NCBI RefSeq assembly: GCF_026343185.1
Contig: NZ_JAPEMA010000003.1
Location: 186,001 to 250,000, forward strand
Reading direction: 5' to 3'
Source: Streptomyces sp. NBC_00091
GTDB taxonomy: Bacteria; Actinomycetota; Actinomycetes; Streptomycetales; Streptomycetaceae
DNA length: 64,000 bases
The notes below the pieces were generated by a model. That model saw only the letters and a list, made by a program, of their open reading frames with translations, had not been told where the DNA came from and searched no databases. Within the stretch, counting starts at the first letter, position 1; the number at the start of each line of letters is the position of its first letter. Of the stretch, positions 52,287-60,127 are shown piece after piece. The position numbers and the translations under genes were made by a program.

Positions 52287-52542
52287 TCTCCCGGGCTTCC
52301 TCGCCCTGATCGGTGAGGAACTCGGACTGGAACTGACCGAGGAGCAGGCCCGCGCCGACCTGGACACCCTGCCGTCCTGGGACTCGGTGCACCTGCTCCG
52401 GCTGGTCATGCTGATCGAGCAGGAGACGGGGCGCCGCGTGCCCGTCTCCGCCGTGCTGCGGGCCCGCAGCATCGCGCAGATCCACGCCGAGGTGCTGGCC
52501 GTCACCGGCGGCCGGGCCCTGACCCCGGGCGGTCTGCTGTGA
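52261..52542 (+). CDS. Acyl carrier protein, probable glyceryl carrier
   Basis: 93 residues with the site LPSWDSVHLLRLVMLIE (Ser42). The WDSV form and the position right after FkbH fit the small ACPs that accept glycerate. Ribosome binding site GGAGGGG inside the end of the FkbH gene. Its stop overlaps the PPTase start (GTGA). Confidence 0.9.
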   Translation: MSLPEPPADLPGFLALIGEELGLELTEEQARADLDTLPSWDSVHLLRLVMLIEQETGRRVPVSAVLRARSIAQIHAEVLAVTGGRALTPGGLL

Positions 52543-53387
52543 ACGGTCCGGCGTCCGTGGCGCCGGGCGAGCCGATCGCGGTGCGCGCCGACGGCACCGA
52601 CTGGGAGGCGGTCCGCGCCGACCTGCGCACCTACGGCACGGCCCTGGTGCACGGCACCCTCGACGACTGGCGCCCGAAGGACGCCGACGGTCCCGCGCTG
52701 CGCGCCGTACTGGGCCGCGACTGGGCCCGCTACAGCGGCATGGCGCACGAGGACATCCGGGAGCGGTACGCGGCCTCGCGGCGGCTGCTCAAACACGCGG
52801 CGGCGGCGGCCCTGCACGCGGACGCGGCGGACCTCGAACTCACCTACGGACCCACGGGGCGCCCGTACCTGCGCGGCTGCGACCAGATCGACATCAGCCT
52901 CAGCCACACCGGCAACCTGCTGCTGGTCGGCCTGACCACGCGCGGGCTCATCGGCGTCGACGCGGAGCTCACGGACCGCCAGATCTACAGCAAGGGCCTG
53001 GACCGGCACATCTGCACCCCGGCCGAGCGCCTGAACCTCGCCGAGCTGGACCCGGCGGAGCGCAATCCGCGGCTGGTGCGGCTGTGGACCCTGAAGGAGG
53101 CCTACAGCAAGGCCATCGGGCAGGGCATGCAGTTCCGGTTCACCGAGTTCGGCTTCGGGCCGGACGGCCGGCCGGTGCGCGTGCACCGGCCGGACGGCAC
53201 CCCGGGCGCGGGCGCCGAATGGGCCTTCCGTACGTACTACCTCGACGTGGGCGGCGTCGCGTTCTGCGTCAGCGCGGCCGTCTACGACGCGGGGCTGGGC
53301 CGCACCCTCGACACCGAGATCACCACGATGCTCGACGCCGAGGCCGCCGAGGCCCTGGGGCGGGCGCTGCGGGCCGCAGCCGGCTGA
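52539..53387 (+). CDS. 4'-phosphopantetheinyl transferase, Sfp type
   Basis: 282 residues from a GTG overlapping the ACP stop. Sfp-type motifs: TYGPTGRPYL, ISLSHTGNLLLVGL, the Mg-binding IGVDAE (about residues 138-143) and WTLKEAYSKA (about 182-191). It converts apo-ACP and PKS carrier domains to holo forms using CoA. Last gene of the coupled operon; it may serve both the two free ACPs and the giant PKS proteins. The gene converges on the AfsA-type gene with 31 bp between stops. Confidence 0.9.
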   Translation: MNGPASVAPGEPIAVRADGTDWEAVRADLRTYGTALVHGTLDDWRPKDADGPALRAVLGRDWARYSGMAHEDIRERYAASRRLLKHAAAAALHADAADLELTYGPTGRPYLRGCDQIDISLSHTGNLLLVGLTTRGLIGVDAELTDRQIYSKGLDRHICTPAERLNLAELDPAERNPRLVRLWTLKEAYSKAIGQGMQFRFTEFGFGPDGRPVRVHRPDGTPGAGAEWAFRTYYLDVGGVAFCVSAAVYDAGLGRTLDTEITTMLDAEAAEALGRALRAAAG

Positions 53388-53418
53388 CCGCCCCCTAGGC
53401 CCTGCCGTCAAGGCCCCG

Positions 53419-54411
53419 TCAGTGGTCCTCCACGACCACGGTGATCGCCTCCAGGACGGTACGGCCCGCCTGGGTGAGGGTCAGGGTGAGGGGCGCCGTA
53501 CGCCGGCCCGCGGCGTCCCGCCCCGGCCTGCCGGTCACCGCGGCGCAGCGCAGCGGCAGGTCGGCCTCGGCGTATCCGCGGACGTGGACCTGGAGCGAGG
53601 CGAGGGCGCTGCGCCCGGGCTCGAAGCCGTAGCCGCGCCCCACGGCCAGCAGGGAGGTCTGGCGCAGGGATTCCAGCAGCGCCGGGGCGGGCACGTGCCC
53701 GTCCCGCGCGGCGCTCTCGCCGAGCCAGTGCGGGGGCACGGCCACCCCGACGGACAGCCGGCCGTCGCGGGGTCCGGAGGGGTCGTGCAGCAGGACGTTG
53801 GCCGGATCGCGGCGCCCCACCTCCTCTGCCTCGACCGGGGCGCCGGCGGGTGCCGCGCGGTCCTGTCCGGCCATCGAGGAGAGCGCGGCCAGCCTGCTGT
53901 GCTCGCGGTGGTTGCGGTGCACCATCGGGGCGAGGAAGACCAGGTTCGCCGTGCCCGTGCCGCAGCGCACGTCGTCGATCTCCAGCGTGGTACGGAACTC
54001 CAGCGCGCGCGGCACCCCGTCGATGACCTTGTCGGGGCGGACGCTCATCGTGGTGGCCAGCCGCCCGGGGGCGGCCCCGGGCCGGGTGCGCCACAGCCCG
54101 ATGTCGGTCACCTCGATGCCCACCTGGTAGAAGATCCCCGTGCGCTTGCCGGGCACGCGGAAGTGGGTGCGGCCGATGAACTCGCCGACCTCGCGGACCA
54201 TGTCGGCCGCCGCCACCACGTCGTGGAAGTGCCCCGGGCCGTCGTCGAGCAGCGGGTGACCGGACGTCAGGTCGCCCAGCAGGACGAACTCCTCCGCCAC
54301 GGGCGGCGCGGCGGCCCGGCCGTGCCGCTCCCAGGGCTGCGGACGGTGCACCAGGTGCCGTGCGGCAGCCCGGGCGGTAGTCGGTCCCGCGGCGATGACG
54401 GCGGTGTCCAT
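53419..54411 (-). CDS. AfsA-type gamma-butyrolactone synthase family protein
   Basis: 330 residues. ATG at 54411 with GGAGGGAGG eight bases upstream. Two AfsA hotdog repeats: the first begins near HLVHRPQPWE and contains FIGRTHFRVPGK; the second starts near RRDPANVLLHDP and ends with VHVRGYAEADLPLRC. AfsA proteins condense a 3-ketoacyl chain from ACP with dihydroxyacetone phosphate, the first step to A-factor-like signals. No TetR-type receptor and no butenolide phosphate reductase are present in the window. The product may be a hormone precursor, or the protein may have a role in making the cluster's own metabolite, since the next operon also handles 3-ketoacyl and C3 units. Confidence 0.87.
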   Translation of the reverse strand: MDTAVIAAGPTTARAAARHLVHRPQPWERHGRAAAPPVAEEFVLLGDLTSGHPLLDDGPGHFHDVVAAADMVREVGEFIGRTHFRVPGKRTGIFYQVGIEVTDIGLWRTRPGAAPGRLATTMSVRPDKVIDGVPRALEFRTTLEIDDVRCGTGTANLVFLAPMVHRNHREHSRLAALSSMAGQDRAAPAGAPVEAEEVGRRDPANVLLHDPSGPRDGRLSVGVAVPPHWLGESAARDGHVPAPALLESLRQTSLLAVGRGYGFEPGRSALASLQVHVRGYAEADLPLRCAAVTGRPGRDAAGRRTAPLTLTLTQAGRTVLEAITVVVEDH

Positions 54412-54516
54412 GGCTGGCCCTCCCTCCGGCCCCCACCGGGTGCTGAGGCCTCACGCCCAGGCTGCCGGGGGGCCGGCGGCGGTAACCAGCCATGGAACCT
54501 GGCAGGTTGCTGCCCG
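54412..54516. promoter_or_regulatory. Upstream region of the AfsA-type gene with an inverted repeat
   Basis: AACCAGCC (54484-54491) and GGCAGGTT (54501-54508) form an imperfect inverted repeat, and AACCTGGCAGGTT (54496-54508) is a perfect 5-bp-arm palindrome inside it. The core CCTGGCAG recurs, inverted, at 55595-55608 upstream of the LuxR gene. Possible site for that LuxR protein or for a butyrolactone receptor encoded elsewhere. Confidence 0.4.
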
Positions 54517-55563
54517 TCAGCTAGTGCCCGCGCCCGAGGGGACGAAGTCGGCGTCGAGCAGCCCGTACAGCGCGACGTTCACGCCGGTCTGGAAACGGCT
54601 CGTGGACTCCATCTCCTCCATGATCCGGGCGATGTGCCGGCGGCAGGTGCGTACCGACATGCCGAGCCGGCGGGCCACCATCTCGTCCTTGTGGCCCTGC
54701 GCCATGAGCCGGATGATCGACCGCTTCAGGTCGTCGGCGATGTCGGCGGTGTCCTCGGCGCCGGGCGTGAACGGCGTGGCCCCGGCCCACATGTGGTCGT
54801 AGACCTTGCACAGGAAGGCGACGAGCGTGGGCTCGCGGACCACGATCGCACCCGGGAAGCGGCCCTCCACGTGCTGCTCCGGAAGGAAGGCCACCTCCCG
54901 GTCGTAGACCACCATCCGGTCGATCACCTCGTCGGTGGTGCGCACTTCGGCGCCCTCGCCCGTGATCGCGCGGACGTAGTCGGCGGTCGCGAGGTCGCTG
55001 CGGACGGTGTGCTGGTACAGGTGCTTGATCTGGACGCCGCGCCGGAGCCGGTCGAGGGCCTTGGGCCGGGCCGCGTCCATGCGCTGGGCGTTGCGGGACC
55101 CTCCCGGCATGGCCGTCAGCAGCTCGTCGCGGCAGCGGGCCCCGCACTCGTCCAGCATCTTCTGGAGCACACCGACGTCGCTGACGACGTCGAAGGCCTC
55201 CGTCTGATTGCGTCTTCGGCGGTTCTCGAAGTACGCCGGCAGCAGCGCCAGCATCTGGGTCTTCACCCCGGTCACCGACTGCTGCTTCTCGCGGATCTCG
55301 GCTTCCACCGGTCCCACGAGGTCCGCGGCCGCGGCATCGGGGCTCACCGGCACCAGCGCGTCCGGGCGGCCCGGCATCGGGCGCAGCAGGCGGAGCTCGC
55401 CGAGCGCCTCCTCGATCCGGGCGGCCTCTGCCTCCGGCAGGTCCAGCGCGGCCGCGATCTCGGTTCGGACGAACCGGCCCAACAGGACGGCGTGGTGATA
55501 AGCGGATGCGCTTATGTCATCCAACTCGCCGAACGCGGACCCCTGCAGGGAACTTCCTGACAT
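54517..55563 (-). CDS. LuxR-family transcriptional regulator with N-terminal winged-helix-like region
   Basis: 348 residues from ATG 55563, preceded by a weak GGGGGTGG; an ATG six codons upstream (55581) is an alternative with no visible ribosome binding site. The C-terminal HTH (about residues 275-325) contains LMAQGHKDEMVARRLGMSVRTCRRHIARIMEEME. The N-terminal part (AAALDLPEAEAARIEEALGEL) resembles a TrmB/MarR-like helix-turn-helix, and the middle is a sensor-like region without an obvious ligand motif. This layout is common for orphan LuxR regulators in Streptomyces. Transcribed towards the AfsA-type gene, 105 bp away, and divergent from the small exported peptide. Probably regulates these neighbours; the target is not shown. 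Confidence 0.82.
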   Translation of the reverse strand: MSGSSLQGSAFGELDDISASAYHHAVLLGRFVRTEIAAALDLPEAEAARIEEALGELRLLRPMPGRPDALVPVSPDAAAADLVGPVEAEIREKQQSVTGVKTQMLALLPAYFENRRRRNQTEAFDVVSDVGVLQKMLDECGARCRDELLTAMPGGSRNAQRMDAARPKALDRLRRGVQIKHLYQHTVRSDLATADYVRAITGEGAEVRTTDEVIDRMVVYDREVAFLPEQHVEGRFPGAIVVREPTLVAFLCKVYDHMWAGATPFTPGAEDTADIADDLKRSIIRLMAQGHKDEMVARRLGMSVRTCRRHIARIMEEMESTSRFQTGVNVALYGLLDADFVPSGAGTS

Positions 55564-55594
55564 CCCGTTTGCCACCCCCATGTGCTGACAGGAC

Positions 55595-55608
55595 TTGCTG
55601 CCAGGCAA
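55595..55608. promoter_or_regulatory. Inverted repeat between LuxR gene and small exported peptide
   Basis: TTGCTGCCAGGCAA has 4-bp inverted arms and, on the other strand, contains CCTGGCAG, the same core as the palindrome upstream of the AfsA-type gene. It lies 32 bp upstream of the LuxR start, a good place for autoregulation. Confidence 0.35.
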
Positions 55609-55697
55609 CTTTACGCCTGCCCATTTGGCTTGGAGTGATCCGTGTCCGCTGGTCAGGATGTTCCTGCAAACGAAAGTTGTCGACACGGGGGTTAGAC

Positions 55698-55901
55698 ATG
55701 AACAGCGTTGCCATGCGAAAGACTGCCACTGCACTCGTTCTCCTGTTCGGACTGTGGGGTGCCGCCGCCGGCACCGCGGAGGCGTCCGAGGCCGGAACCG
55801 GAATCACGGTCGCCGCGGCGGGCTCCATCGCCGGCCTGAGCGTGAGCCAGCCCGTTCTGAACTGCCTGCAGGACGACGAGTGGCACGCCGGCTGCCCGTG
55901 A
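55698..55901 (+). CDS. Small exported peptide of unknown function
   Basis: 67 residues. ATG at 55698 with GGGGG about seven bases upstream; a second ATG (55713) would give the same signal peptide without five residues. It has a positively charged start, a hydrophobic stretch (TALVLLFGLWGAAAG) and a likely signal peptidase site after TAEA, leaving a mature peptide of about 37 residues. The mature part has a glycine/alanine/serine-rich first half and a tail NCLQDDEWHAGCP with two Cys that could form a disulphide loop. I recognise no family. It sits between two LuxR-type regulators, divergent from one and convergent on the other, and ends before a strong terminator. A secreted signal, a structural peptide or a precursor peptide are all possible. 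Confidence 0.6.
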   Translation: MNSVAMRKTATALVLLFGLWGAAAGTAEASEAGTGITVAAAGSIAGLSVSQPVLNCLQDDEWHAGCP

Positions 55902-56003
55902 GCAGCGGCTACTAGCCGCGTCCTTTAGCAGGCCACAAGCGCGTAGGGGGAGGATCCGGAGCACGGGCTCCCGGATCCCCCGCCGGTAGAGCCGGGCCGT
56001 TCA

Positions 56004-56043
56004 CCCCGCTGGTTTCGGAAAAACTTTTCCGAAACCAGCGGGG
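56004..56043. terminator. Perfect 19-bp inverted repeat, bidirectional terminator
   Basis: The arms CCCCGCTGGTTTCGGAAAA and its exact complement are separated by only AC. The palindrome lies between the ends of the small peptide gene and the convergent LAL gene, and its centre is A/T-rich. It is most likely a terminator for both. A protein-binding palindrome is less likely given the convergent position. Confidence 0.85.
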
Positions 56044-56109
56044 TTTCGGCTTGAAAGGGATTTACATCACCAGAAACATACTGCCCATGGCACTTGCATC
56101 TACCGGTAG

Positions 56110-58467
56110 TCAGCGGTTATTGGCACTGAGTCCGACGATGTGAGCGACCTGTGTGCGGGAATTCATACCGAGCTTCTTGAAGATCCGGCCCATATACGTC
56201 TCCACGGTCTTCACACTGATGTCCAGCCTCACCGCTATCTGCTGGTTCGTCCGGCCTTCCCCCACCAGTGCGGTGACGACGCGTTCCCGTTCACTGAGCA
56301 GTGACATCCGGCTCGCGTCGAGGGGTTCACCCGCGTGCGACCCGATGCGGCGCTCCGCCTCCCGCGCGGCGGCGGCGAGGGCGGGCACGGCGGTCTGTTT
56401 CGCCAGATCGTCCGTCAGCCGGATGCGCTCCCGGGCACCTTTGGCGTGCCCGGCCGCCAGGTCGGCCTCCACCAGGCCCAGCGCCAGCAGCCCCGCCAGA
56501 TGCGCCTGCCCGTGGCCGAGCGCCGCCGCCAGGCCCGGCTCCAGGTGCCGGCGCGCCCGCTCGGGCTCGCCCAGTTCCGTCTCGGCGGCGCCCAGCCAGC
56601 GCAGCGCCTCCAGGCGGGCGGCCGGCTCCGTGCCCCCGGGCCGCGCCAGCAGCGCCTGCGCCTCGTCCGCCGCCACCCGGGCCGACGGGCCGTCACCGGC
56701 CGCAGCGCACGCGGCGGCGAGCAGGGCGTACGCGTGCCCCCGCGCCCCGGGATCGTCCGCCGGAGCGGTCCGCAGGGCCTGCTCGGCCGCGCGCCGGGAC
56801 TCCTCCGGGCCCGCCCCCGCGCGTGGTTCCAGGGCCAGCGCGGCCCGTTCGGCGTCGGCGGCGGGACCGCCGGGGGGCAGGCCGCCGTCGCCGTCGAGCA
56901 CGGACCGGGCCTGGGCGTGGCGGCCGCTCCAGCGCAGGGCCCGGGCCTGCCACACCGCCGTGTCGGTCCGGCCGCCGGGCAGCCGGTCCTCGTGCGAGCG
57001 GGGTCCGGTCTCCTCGTAGCCGCGAACCGCCTCCTCCAGCCGGCCCGACAGCACCAGCGCCTTGTTGAGCAGGAGCCGCACCTCCACCGGTACCGCGCCC
57101 GCCGCCATCACCCGGCGCAGCGCGGCGGCGGCGCGGGCGGGCCGGGTGTAGAGGCCCGCGCGGGCGCTCAGCGCCAGGGAGCGGATGTCCTCCAGCCCGA
57201 TCTCGGGGGCGTGTTCGAGGTGCGCGGCCAGCGCGTGGCGGGCCGCGGCCCCCGCGTCACCGGCGCCGCCGTCACCGGAACCGCCGTCACCGGCGCCGCC
57301 GTCACTGCCAGCGCCGTCACCGCCGGCGCCGTCCTGCCGCCCGCCGGCCTCCGCGCGCAGCGCCTCCAGGGCGCGTCCCAGCGCCACGCTGCGCCAGCCG
57401 GCGCCCGCCGCGTGGTGGGTCAGCGCCCGTACCGCCGGGTGCACGAAGCGAAAGCGCGTACCGGCCCCGCCGTCGGGCCGGACCAGGCCCTCGCCGTGCA
57501 GTTCGTCGATCCCGCCCAGCGCGTGCTCCACCGGCATGCCCGCGGTGCGCGCGAGCGCGGCGGCGGTGAACGGGTCGCCGAGGACGGCGGCGGCGCACGC
57601 GCAGCGCCAGCCGAGGGACGACAGGGTGTGCAGGTCGATCGCGTCGGGCGCCAGCACCGGCGGTATCCCCGTGGCCAGTTCGGCCGTCCCGTAGAGCCGG
57701 GGGCCGGGCTGCGCGCCCCGGGACAGGGCGTGCAGCAGCCCCGGCACCCCGGCGGCGTCGCGCAGGACCAGCTCGGCGGCGAGCGCCGGCGTACCGCCCG
57801 GCAGCAGGGCGCGGGCGTCGGCGGCGGGCAGCGGTGCCAGGGCGAGGTGGCACACCCCTGCCGCGTCGTACGGCACGGCCGACAGGTGACGGCCCCCCGG
57901 CACGGAGCGGTGCGCGAAGACGGTCAGCACGGGGGCGGCCGGGGGATGGCGGACGAGGTGGTCGAGCAGGTCGAAGACCTCGGGGCCGGCCCGGTGCACG
58001 TCGTCCAGCACGAACAGCGTCCCGCGCTCCCCCAGCAGCCCCAGCAGGGCGCGCAGGGCCCGCACCGCGGCGCCGGGGTCGGGACGTTCCCCGGCTCCGG
58101 GCAGGGTGGCGAGGGCGGGGAAGACGGGCGCCAGCGCGCGCGTGCGCGCCTCGCCGAGGCGCTCGAACAACGAGCCGTCGGCCCGGGCCAGATGGTCGTC
58201 CAGGGCGTCCACCACCACCTCGAAGAGCCGGGTCCGCCCGGCCCTCGGCACCCGCCCGGACGCGACCGTCCAGCCCTCCTTGTGCGCGGTGGCGGCCAGT
58301 TGGTACAGCAGCCGGCTCTTGCCGCTCCACGGCTCGCCGGTGAGCCGGACGAACCGGGGCCCGTCCCCGGCGAGCCACAGCTCCCGGTGGAGCACCGCGA
58401 GATCGCGCGTCCGGGCCGCTGTCAACGGCTGCTGATGGTGAAGCACGGCCATCCCCCTCGTGAACAC
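56110..58467 (-). CDS. LAL-family (large ATP-binding LuxR) transcriptional regulator
   Basis: About 785 residues from GTG 58467 (GGGGGA three bases upstream) or 780 from ATG 58452, where GAGGGGG directly abuts the codon; the start is uncertain. Walker A GEPWSGKSRLL lies at residues 39-49 counted from the ATG, and Walker B-like LFVLDDVH near 155. A long helical-repeat region follows. The C-terminal LuxR HTH has LLSERERVVTALVGEGRTNQ and SVKTVETYMGRIFKKLG. A glycine/aspartate-rich linker encoded by tandem 15-bp repeats lies at about 57250-57330. LAL proteins are pathway activators of many macrolide and polyene clusters. It is shorter than the 900 or more residues common in the family. It diverges from the MFS gene and is a candidate for binding the 16-bp motif shared by three promoters. 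Confidence 0.9.
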   Translation of the reverse strand: MFTRGMAVLHHQQPLTAARTRDLAVLHRELWLAGDGPRFVRLTGEPWSGKSRLLYQLAATAHKEGWTVASGRVPRAGRTRLFEVVVDALDDHLARADGSLFERLGEARTRALAPVFPALATLPGAGERPDPGAAVRALRALLGLLGERGTLFVLDDVHRAGPEVFDLLDHLVRHPPAAPVLTVFAHRSVPGGRHLSAVPYDAAGVCHLALAPLPAADARALLPGGTPALAAELVLRDAAGVPGLLHALSRGAQPGPRLYGTAELATGIPPVLAPDAIDLHTLSSLGWRCACAAAVLGDPFTAAALARTAGMPVEHALGGIDELHGEGLVRPDGGAGTRFRFVHPAVRALTHHAAGAGWRSVALGRALEALRAEAGGRQDGAGGDGAGSDGGAGDGGSGDGGAGDAGAAARHALAAHLEHAPEIGLEDIRSLALSARAGLYTRPARAAAALRRVMAAGAVPVEVRLLLNKALVLSGRLEEAVRGYEETGPRSHEDRLPGGRTDTAVWQARALRWSGRHAQARSVLDGDGGLPPGGPAADAERAALALEPRAGAGPEESRRAAEQALRTAPADDPGARGHAYALLAAACAAAGDGPSARVAADEAQALLARPGGTEPAARLEALRWLGAAETELGEPERARRHLEPGLAAALGHGQAHLAGLLALGLVEADLAAGHAKGARERIRLTDDLAKQTAVPALAAAAREAERRIGSHAGEPLDASRMSLLSERERVVTALVGEGRTNQQIAVRLDISVKTVETYMGRIFKKLGMNSRTQVAHIVGLSANNR
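57250..57330. repeat. Tandem 15-bp repeats inside the LAL gene
   Basis: About five copies of a unit close to GCCGCCGTCACCGGC with small changes, encoding the Gly/Asp/Ala-rich linker GDGGSGDGGAGDAG of the LAL regulator. In frame, so likely a length-variable flexible linker. Confidence 0.7.
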
Positions 58468-58693
58468 TTTCCCCCAGGCCAGCCTCGCCCACGCCCGCGC
58501 GCCCGCGCAGCTCCACCGGACCGTCACTAGCTGCTTGTCAGCTACTGCGGAGGGCTGTCGGCGGGGGGTGCGGGACGTCCGGGGGTTCCCTGACGCCCCG
58601 TCCGGAGCCGCTGCCCGGGAGTCCCATGTGACCTGCGGAAAAGGGGAGAAGTACCGACTGGCCGGACCGCCCCGGCGCGGCGACGATCGGGGC
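58468..58693. promoter_or_regulatory. Divergent region between LAL regulator and MFS transporter
   Basis: 226 bp without a gene. Its clearest element is TAGCTG-CTTGT-CAGCTA at 58528-58544, a perfect 6-bp inverted repeat with a 5-bp spacer, placed between the two divergent starts. Likely operator for control of the exporter and/or the LAL gene. Confidence 0.5.
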
Positions 58694-60127
58694 ATGTCCG
58701 CCCGTACACGTCTCGGCTACGCCTCCGGCTCCCTGGTGACCGGAGCCTTCAACACGCTGCCCGGTCTGCTCCTGCTGCCCTACCTGACCGACACCCTCGG
58801 TGTCGGGGCCGCCCTGGCGGGGGCCGTCGTCCTGGTGCCCAAGGTCTGGGACGTGCTGCTCACCCCGCTCGCGGGGCGGATCGGCGACCGCTCCCACGGC
58901 CGGTGGGGCCCGCGGCGGGGCCACATCCTGGGCGGCGGACTCGGGGTGGCCGCCGCCTTCGCGCTGATGTTCGCGGGGGCCGCGAAGGGTCCGGCGGGGG
59001 CCCTGTGGGCGGCCGCGGGCTTCCTGCTCACCGCGACCGCGTTCGCGTTCTTCCAGGCGGCGTACGCCGCGCTGCCCGCCGAGATCACCGCGAGCCCGCA
59101 GGAGCGGGTGCGGCTGGTGGGCGGGCGGGTCGCGGGCATCGCCGTCGCCGCCCTGGTCGCCGGATCGGCCGCGCCGGCCGTCGTCGAGGCGGGCGGCGGG
59201 GGTCTGTCCGGGCACCGCTGGGCCGGGCTGTTCGGCGCCCTCGTGATCGCCGCCGGGACGCTCGGCGTGTTCCTCGGGACCTCCCGGGCCGGCGCCACCG
59301 CCTCCACCGGGTCCGCGGGCGCCCCGCGGGACGGGGGGACGCGGCACCCCGCCGGCCCCCGGGCGTGGTTCGCCGTACTGCGCGGCGATCCGCAGTACGC
59401 CGCTCTGCTGCGCGGGGCGGCCGCCCTGGTCGTCGGCACCGGGGTGCTGCTCGCGGGCTGCCCCTACTACGCCGAACACGTCCTGGAGCGGCCCGGGATG
59501 ACCGGGGTGCTGGTCGCCGCGTTCGTCCTGCCGAACCTGTTCACCACGGGGCTCTGGTCCCGCGTGGGCGCCCGGTACGGTCACCGGCGCGTGCTCGGCC
59601 TCTCCTGCGCCCTGTTCGGCGGCGGCAGCCTGCTGTTGTTCGCCGCTCCCGTCCTGCCGCTGTTCTGGGCCCCGGTGGCGCTCCTCGTGGTCGGTGCCGG
59701 GCACGCGGGGCAGCTGCTGTTCCTCTACGCGATGCTCGCCGAGTGCTCGGCCCGGGACGCCGTCCGCACCGGGCGCAGCCGGGCCGGTGCGATGTCGGGG
59801 CTGTTCAGCGCCGGCGAGGCCCTCGGCCTGGCCGTCGGGCCGTTCCTGATGGGGCTGGTGCTCCAGCTGTCCGGCTACGTCTCCTCGGACACCGGGCACG
59901 CCACCGGCCAGAGCTCCGGCGCCGCGTGGGGCGTCCTGGCGGGGATGGCGCTGCTGCCGGCGCTGGCGACGGCGGCCGGGCTGGTGCTGCTGCGCGGCTT
60001 CCGGCCCGCCTCCCCCGCCCCGGTGGATCCCGCCCCGGTGGATCCGGCGCCGGGAGCGGTGGCGGCCGCTGCGGCGGCCCGGGCGGAGCTCACGCCAGCC
60101 GGGGGAAGGCCGCCGGTTCGGGGGTGA
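58694..60127 (+). CDS. MFS transporter of the GPH/MFS_2 type, probable exporter
   Basis: 477 residues from ATG 58694. About twelve hydrophobic segments in two groups of six. The first loops carry PKVWDVLLTPLAGRIGDRSHGRWGPRRG, the D-x-x-x-D-P-like loop-2 signature of the GPH cation-symporter group, with a matching GARYGHRR in the second half. A proline/alanine-rich tail follows the last helix. In an antibiotic cluster it most likely exports the product or takes up a precursor; GPH proteins classically move sugars, so substrate and direction are open. The 3' end overlaps the convergent HypE-like gene by 38 bp. It diverges from the LAL regulator. Confidence 0.85.
   Translation: MSARTRLGYASGSLVTGAFNTLPGLLLLPYLTDTLGVGAALAGAVVLVPKVWDVLLTPLAGRIGDRSHGRWGPRRGHILGGGLGVAAAFALMFAGAAKGPAGALWAAAGFLLTATAFAFFQAAYAALPAEITASPQERVRLVGGRVAGIAVAALVAGSAAPAVVEAGGGGLSGHRWAGLFGALVIAAGTLGVFLGTSRAGATASTGSAGAPRDGGTRHPAGPRAWFAVLRGDPQYAALLRGAAALVVGTGVLLAGCPYYAEHVLERPGMTGVLVAAFVLPNLFTTGLWSRVGARYGHRRVLGLSCALFGGGSLLLFAAPVLPLFWAPVALLVVGAGHAGQLLFLYAMLAECSARDAVRTGRSRAGAMSGLFSAGEALGLAVGPFLMGLVLQLSGYVSSDTGHATGQSSGAAWGVLAGMALLPALATAAGLVLLRGFRPASPAPVDPAPVDPAPGAVAAAAAARAELTPAGGRPPVRG

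Noticed and set aside
34052..52542. Methoxymalonyl-ACP pathway (FkbH, ACP, dehydrogenases)
   Set aside because: No O-methyltransferase is present, the hydroxyacyl dehydrogenase is coupled to a KASIII far from FkbH, and the acyl dehydrogenase is coupled to a FAAL. Kept only as a secondary possibility.
53391..53400. CCCCCTAGGC resembling the CTAGGGG elements
   Set aside because: It lies between the stops of two convergent genes, not in a promoter, so it is probably chance or part of a terminator.
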